A DNA stretch of 18,629 nt from Nitrospirae bacterium RBG_19FT_COMBO_42_15 (GTDB lineage Bacteria; Nitrospirota; CAKKRA01; 9FT-COMBO-42-15), in NCBI GenBank assembly GCA_001803815.1, contig MHEL01000057.1:1-18629 (forward strand), read 5' to 3'. Shown piece after piece: positions 15,060 to 18,629 of this stretch; within the stretch, counting starts at the first letter, position 1; each line of letters begins with the position of its first letter. Made by a program: the position numbers and the translations under genes. The notes under the pieces were generated by a model. The model was not told where the DNA came from. It was given only the letters and a program-made list of their open reading frames with translations, and made no database searches.

Positions 15060-15082
15060 CTATGAACCGCTCTGGTTCATAG
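15060..15082 (-). promoter_or_regulatory. 9-bp hairpin directly upstream of the rpsC SD
   Basis: Perfect 9-bp arms ctatgaacc (15060-15068) and ggttcatag (15074-15082) enclose a 5-nt loop. It starts 4 nt after the rplV stop and ends one base before the AAGGAGG of rpsC, so it fills almost the entire gap. There is no T-run. Confidence 0.6.
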
Positions 15083-15086
15083 ATTG

Positions 15087-15425
15087 CTATTTCTTTACTT
15101 CTTCTGAAAGGACTAATGTAATATGACTTGTCCTTTTTCTTATAACATTGCCCCTGCCCATTGCCCTTGCCCTGAATCTCTTCAATGTTGGACCTTGGTT
15201 AACATATGCAGCGGCAACCTTTAGTTCATCGACATTCATATTCTTCTGCTCTGCATTTGAAACTGCAGAGTGAAGAAGTTTTTTAACAACCTTTGCTGCA
15301 GAACGCGGCAGATGCGTTAATATCGCTATTGCCTCCTGCACATTCTTACCGCGGATAAGGTCTATTACCAGCCTTGTCTTCCTCGGCGCAATCCTTACAT
15401 ATCTTAAAATAGCCCTTGCTTCCAT
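15087..15425 (-). CDS. rplV: 50S ribosomal protein L22
   Basis: L22 lines the exit tunnel with a long beta hairpin, a site of macrolide-resistance mutations in other bacteria. The product is 112 residues. It starts [20 protein letters not shown] and has [20 protein letters not shown] in the globular part. The tunnel hairpin covers [20 protein letters not shown] (about 73-92). The ATG at 15425 lies 39 nt after rpsS. No hairpin was seen in that gap. Confidence 0.98.
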   Translation of the reverse strand: MEARAILRYVRIAPRKTRLVIDLIRGKNVQEAIAILTHLPRSAAKVVKKLLHSAVSNAEQKNMNVDELKVAAAYVNQGPTLKRFRARAMGRGNVIRKRTSHITLVLSEEVKK

Positions 15426-15464
15426 TTTTTATCTCTTTCCTTTGACCCCTATCGCTAAATCTAA

Positions 15465-15752
15465 TTATTTCAGCGCTGTGGATTTCTCAGTATGCACAGC
15501 TCCGTGACCTTTGAATGTCCTTGTTGGAGAAAATTCTCCGAGCTTGTGTCCAACCATGTTTTCTGTTATATACACAGGTATAAACTTTTTACCGTTATGA
15601 ACTGCAAATGTATGGCCAATCATCTCAGGCACAATTGTTGACCTTCTTGACCAGGTCTTTACAACCTTCTTGTCGCCTGACTGATTCATGTTCTCAATCT
15701 TTTTAAAAAGCTTTGGTTCTATATATGGTCCTTTTTTAACTGACCTTGGCAC
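15465..15752 (-). CDS. rpsS: 30S ribosomal protein S19
   Basis: S19 sits at the top of the 30S head and joins bridges to the 50S subunit; it is also a partner of RimM, whose gene is in the same array. The product is 95 residues. It starts [20 protein letters not shown] and contains [20 protein letters not shown], then [18 protein letters not shown]. The start is GTG (15750-15752) with GGAGG seven bases upstream, 15 nt after rplB. Confidence 0.98.
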   Translation of the reverse strand: MPRSVKKGPYIEPKLFKKIENMNQSGDKKVVKTWSRRSTIVPEMIGHTFAVHNGKKFIPVYITENMVGHKLGEFSPTRTFKGHGAVHTEKSTALK

Positions 15753-15767
15753 CTTTAATCCTCCAGA

Positions 15768-16589
15768 TTATTTTTTTCTTTTTATAATATATTTATCAGT
15801 TGCCTTATTCATTCTCGTTTTATATCCCTTAGTCGGCTGACCCCAGGGGGAAACAGGATGCCTTCCTCCTGATGACTTTCCCTCGCCGCCTCCGTGAGGA
15901 TGATCTACAGGGTTCTTTACAACACCCCTTACATGAGGCCTTATGCCGAGCCAGCGCGATCTTCCTGCCTTGCCAATTGATATGTTTTCATGCTCAAGAT
16001 TGCCAACCTGGCCGATTGTGGCAAAACATTCAGAATGAATCAATCTGACTTCGCCGGAGCCTAATTTAATATGGGCATAATCACCCTCTTTAGCCATCAA
16101 CTGAGCGCCAGAACCTGCGCTCCTTACAAGCTGCCCACCTCTTCCCCTTTTTAACTCAACATTATGTATGATAGTGCCAACAGGGATACTTTTTAATGGC
16201 AGTGCATTGCCAGGCTTAATGTCCACAGCTTCCCCGGAAATAACTGTCTCGTTAACCTTAAGGCCGTTCGGCATTAGTATATATCTCTTCTCGCCGTCAA
16301 TATAATGCAATAACGCAATCCTTGCAGACCTGTTTGGGTCGTATTCTATTGCAGCAACCTTAGCAGGTATATTAAGCTTATCTCTCCTGAAATCAATAAT
16401 TCTGTAAAGCCTCTTATGGCCGCCGCCGTGATAACGGAGGGTCATCTTGCCGATGTTATTTCTTCCCCCGCTTGAAGGAAGAGATACAATAAGGCTCTTT
16501 TCCGGTCTTGTCTTGGTTATCTCCTCAAAGCTTGCTGTGGTCTTTGACCTTACTGCCGGTGATGTTGGTTTATAGCTTTTAACAGGCAT
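15768..16589 (-). CDS. rplB: 50S ribosomal protein L2
   Basis: L2 is required for subunit association and lies close to the peptidyl transferase centre. The product is 273 residues, the normal length. Motifs in order: [12 protein letters not shown] near the N-terminus, [20 protein letters not shown] (about 42-61) and [20 protein letters not shown] (about 147-166). [19 protein letters not shown] (about 220-238) contains His230, equivalent to the functionally important E. coli His229. The ATG at 16589 lies 14 nt after rplW. Confidence 0.98.
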   Translation of the reverse strand: MPVKSYKPTSPAVRSKTTASFEEITKTRPEKSLIVSLPSSGGRNNIGKMTLRYHGGGHKRLYRIIDFRRDKLNIPAKVAAIEYDPNRSARIALLHYIDGEKRYILMPNGLKVNETVISGEAVDIKPGNALPLKSIPVGTIIHNVELKRGRGGQLVRSAGSGAQLMAKEGDYAHIKLGSGEVRLIHSECFATIGQVGNLEHENISIGKAGRSRWLGIRPHVRGVVKNPVDHPHGGGEGKSSGGRHPVSPWGQPTKGYKTRMNKATDKYIIKRKK

Positions 16590-16603
16590 AACTTATTTTA
16601 CTC

Positions 16604-16894
16604 CTAAGAACCTTCTCCTAATTCTAATTTTTCTCCCTTTTTCAGGGTAACAATAGCCTTCTTCCAGTCTGATGTTTTTCCCGCAAATCTGCCGAGGCTC
16701 TTCTTTTTGCCCAATATATTAATTGTATTCACATCTGCAACCTTTACCTTAAATATCTGTTCAACCGCCTTTTTTATCTGGCTCTTGTTTGCGCTCTTTT
16801 TTACCTTAAAGATAATCTTATTTTCTTTTTCCTTAAGATTTAGTCCCTTTTCTGTATAAAGAGGCCTCTGCAGGAGATCATGCATATCCGCCAT
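16604..16894 (-). CDS. rplW: 50S ribosomal protein L23
   Basis: L23 at the tunnel exit is the docking site for trigger factor and SRP. The product is 96 residues. It starts DMHDLLQRPLYTEKGLNLKE and contains FKVKKSANKSQIKKAVEQIF, then VKVADVNTINILGKKKSLGR. The start ATG overlaps the rplD stop by one base (TAATG). GGAGG lies about 10 nt upstream inside rplD, so coupled translation is likely. Confidence 0.98.
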   Translation of the reverse strand: MADMHDLLQRPLYTEKGLNLKEKENKIIFKVKKSANKSQIKKAVEQIFKVKVADVNTINILGKKKSLGRFAGKTSDWKKAIVTLKKGEKLELGEGS

Positions 16895-17517
16895 TATCCC
16901 AATACCTCCTTCATTGCCTTCACTCCATTTTCTGTCATTAACAGCCTTTTATATTTTAACAGGTCAACAATATTCAGAGCAGATAAAGGAATAACCTTTA
17001 CCCTTGGGATATTGCGCGACGCCAATTCCACATTCTTATCCCGCTTGTCAGAAAGGATTAATACACCTTCATTTAACCCAAGTTTATTAAGAATATCTAA
17101 CATTAATTTTGTCTTCGGCTCCTTTAGCGCCAACTCCTTTATAACAACTATCTCCCCGTCGTTTGCCTTTGCAGAAAGTGCGCTCTTTAATGCGCCTCTA
17201 ACCTTTTTAATCGGTTCTTTATATGAATAGTCTCTTGGATTCGGGCCAAAGGTGGTGCCGCCGCCAACCCAGAGAGGAGACCTGTTAGAGCCAGCCCTTG
17301 CGCGTCCTGTTTTTTTCTGCTTCCATGGCTTCTTGCCGCCGCCTCTCACAAGACCCTTAGTTTTAGTAGCTGCTGTGCCCTGCCTCTTATTCGCAAGCTG
17401 CATTGTTACAATCTCATGTATAAGAGTCTTTTTAACAGGAGCGCCAAAAACCTTATCATCAAGCTGGACAGTTCCAACCTTTTCATTATTCATATTTAAA
17501 ACATTCAACTCTGCCAT
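16894..17517 (-). CDS. rplD: 50S ribosomal protein L4
   Basis: L4 reaches into the exit tunnel; in E. coli it also represses its own S10 operon at both transcription and translation. The product is 207 residues. The tunnel loop includes GGGKKPWKQKKTGRARAGSN, then RSPLWVGGGTTFGPNPRDYS. The C-terminal part has LPLSALNIVDLLKYKRLLMT-like sequence (exactly VIPLSALNIVDLLKYKRLLM). The ATG at 17517 is 10 nt after rplC and has only a weak, distant SD (GAAGGG), so it probably relies on coupling to rplC. No E. coli-like S10 leader is visible in the window. Confidence 0.98.
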   Translation of the reverse strand: MAELNVLNMNNEKVGTVQLDDKVFGAPVKKTLIHEIVTMQLANKRQGTAATKTKGLVRGGGKKPWKQKKTGRARAGSNRSPLWVGGGTTFGPNPRDYSYKEPIKKVRGALKSALSAKANDGEIVVIKELALKEPKTKLMLDILNKLGLNEGVLILSDKRDKNVELASRNIPRVKVIPLSALNIVDLLKYKRLLMTENGVKAMKEVLG

Positions 17518-17527
17518 AATAATTCTG

Positions 17528-18157
17528 TTAACCCTTCTTTGCCTTCTTTAACATTACAAGCCTTCCCTTACAGCCGGGAACAGCGCCTCTTATAAGAATC
17601 AGATTCTCTTCTTTTCTGACATCCATAATCTCTAAACGTTGTATTGTCTTCTGCTCCATTCCCATATGTCCCGGAAGTTTTTTATTCTTCCAGACCCTTG
17701 ATGGATAAGAGCTGCTGCCGATTGAACCAGGGGCGCGGTGGAACATTGAACCGTGAGTCTCAGGCCCGCCCTTAAAATTGTGCCTCTTCATAACGCCTGC
17801 AAAACCTTTACCAATGCTGACGCCTGTTACATCTATCTTGTCGCCCTTTTTAAATATATCTGCGTATATTGTCTGGCCGACCTGAACATCTCCTATATCA
17901 GCGCTGACCTCTCTTAAATATCTCGCTGGAGGAAGATTTACCTTTTTAAAATGGCCCATATCCGGCTTATTAACCCTCTGAACCTTTTTTATCTCCCTAA
18001 AGGAAAGCTGAACAGCATCGTATCCATCCTTGTCCTTCCTCTTTATCTGCACTACAGCGCACGGCCCTGCCTCAATAACAGTTACAGCCACTACGTTTCC
18101 GTCTTCTGTAAATATCTGTGTCATTCCTAATTTTTCGCCGATAATCCCGTTTATCAT
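17528..18157 (-). CDS. rplC: 50S ribosomal protein L3
   Basis: L3 is an early 50S assembly protein whose long loop approaches the peptidyl transferase centre. The product is 209 residues. It starts [20 protein letters not shown]. The central loop contains [20 protein letters not shown], then [20 protein letters not shown] and KLPGHMG. The SIGSSS stretch has no Gln, so the N5-methylglutamine site known from E. coli L3 (SIGQNQ) is absent. The ATG at 18157 has GAAGGA five bases upstream. It follows rpsJ after 68 nt. Confidence 0.98.
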   Translation of the reverse strand: MINGIIGEKLGMTQIFTEDGNVVAVTVIEAGPCAVVQIKRKDKDGYDAVQLSFREIKKVQRVNKPDMGHFKKVNLPPARYLREVSADIGDVQVGQTIYADIFKKGDKIDVTGVSIGKGFAGVMKRHNFKGGPETHGSMFHRAPGSIGSSSYPSRVWKNKKLPGHMGMEQKTIQRLEIMDVRKEENLILIRGAVPGCKGRLVMLKKAKKG

Positions 18158-18225
18158 ATTATTCCTTCAATCAATATTTTTGCTCTACCTTATTTCTATT
18201 AAGGCTGTTCAAAAAGCTCCAGATG
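18158..18225 (-). other. 68-nt rpsJ-rplC intercistronic gap
   Basis: The gap holds a short 5-bp inverted repeat, cctta/taagg (18188-18204, 7-nt loop), and most of a 16-nt segment (18211-18226) that recurs with one mismatch at 11482-11497. GAAGGA for rplC lies at its downstream end. No terminator or promoter is clear. Confidence 0.35.
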
Positions 18226-18531
18226 CTATAATTTTATTTCTACATCAACACCTGCGGCCAGATCAAGCTTCATTAAAGCATCTACTGTCTGCGGTGTCGG
18301 ATCAATTATATCAATAAGCCTTTTATGCGTCCTTATTTCAAATTGCTCCCTTGACTTTTTATCAACATGAGGCGAGCGAAGAACAGTCACCTTATTTATT
18401 TTCGTAGGCAAAGGCACAGGCCCTATAATCTTTGCAGATGTCCTTTTTGCGGTCTGTACAATTTCGGATACAGACTGATCCAACAATCTATGGTCGTATG
18501 CCCTTAATCTGATTCTAATCTTCTGACTCAC
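18226..18531 (-). CDS. rpsJ: 30S ribosomal protein S10 (NusE)
   Basis: S10 is a 30S head protein that also acts as NusE, joining NusB and NusG in antitermination and in transcription-translation coupling. The product is 101 residues. It starts [20 protein letters not shown] and contains [20 protein letters not shown], then [20 protein letters not shown]. The start is GTG (18529-18531) with AGGAG seven bases upstream. It begins the S10 block, 33 nt after tuf. No terminator is seen in that gap, so tuf and rpsJ are probably co-transcribed. Confidence 0.98.
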   Translation of the reverse strand: MSQKIRIRLRAYDHRLLDQSVSEIVQTAKRTSAKIIGPVPLPTKINKVTVLRSPHVDKKSREQFEIRTHKRLIDIIDPTPQTVDALMKLDLAAGVDVEIKL

Positions 18532-18564
18532 CTTTTTACTCCTATATAATACCTTATAATTTTA

Positions 18565-18629
18565 TTACTCTATTATTTGTGTTACTACGCCTGCTCCTAC
18601 TGTCCTGCCGCCTTCTCTTATTGCAAACC
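18565..18629 (-). CDS. tuf: elongation factor Tu, C-terminal end (partial)
   Basis: The last 20 codons and stop of EF-Tu: FAIREGGRTVGAGVVTQIIE, the near-invariant C-terminus of domain III. The rest of the gene lies beyond the right edge. Its place immediately upstream of rpsJ is the usual str-to-S10 junction. Confidence 0.95.
   Translation of the reverse strand, partial: FAIREGGRTVGAGVVTQIIE

Noticed and set aside
1..18629. CRISPR array, tRNA or rRNA genes, insertion sequence, prophage or defence system
   Set aside because: Apart from the single REP-like element there are no spaced direct repeats, structural RNA genes or transposase-like frames. The window is densely packed with housekeeping genes.

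Overview
The window is one uninterrupted block of translation and secretion genes, all read from the minus strand (right to left in window coordinates). No plus-strand gene can be supported. Base composition is moderately A+T-rich (roughly 40% G+C by eye). The S4, S14 and L36 proteins are the zinc-binding types, and L24 also carries a four-cysteine ribbon. A gene resembling the PF09936 SPOUT methyltransferases follows trmD. Together these suggest a bacterium outside the Enterobacteria, such as an uncultured Nitrospirota- or Desulfobacterota-like lineage. That placement is an impression from gene content, not a phylogeny.

Read in the direction of transcription, the order is as follows. The tail of tuf (18565-18629) leads into the S10 block: rpsJ-rplC-rplD-rplW-rplB-rpsS-rplV-rpsC-rplP-rpmC-rpsQ. 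The spc block follows: rplN-rplX-rplE-rpsN-rpsH-rplF-rplR-rpsE-rpmD-rplO-secY. Next come map-infA-rpmJ, with no adk between secY and map. The alpha block is rpsM-rpsK-rpsD-rpoA-rplQ. After a 72-nt gap with a possible promoter, a second conserved cluster continues in the same direction: ffh-rpsP-khpA-rimM-trmD and the start of a SPOUT methyltransferase gene that runs off the left edge. Two clusters that are often separate on the chromosome are therefore adjacent here. The products are ribosomal proteins, the RNA polymerase alpha subunit, IF1, methionine aminopeptidase, the SecY channel, the SRP GTPase, a small KH RNA chaperone, a 16S maturation factor and tRNA methyltransferases.

Most genes are 0-40 nt apart or overlap by a few bases, as expected for translational coupling. 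The coding content is ordinary. The unusual signal lies between the genes and in the start codons. Perfect inverted repeats sit directly or almost directly upstream of the Shine-Dalgarno (SD) sequences of rpsC, rpsQ, rpsM, rpsD and rplQ, and a REP-like palindromic element sits just upstream of rpsP. By my reading, 8 of 11 small-subunit protein genes start with GTG or TTG, against 1 of 16 large-subunit genes. Other points of note are a 69-residue Lys/Ala/Glu tail on L17, a five-CAG polyglutamine run in L24, and a possible leaderless promoter for ffh. No CRISPR array, tRNA, rRNA, transposase or phage gene was seen, and no stretch over about 120 nt lacks a gene.
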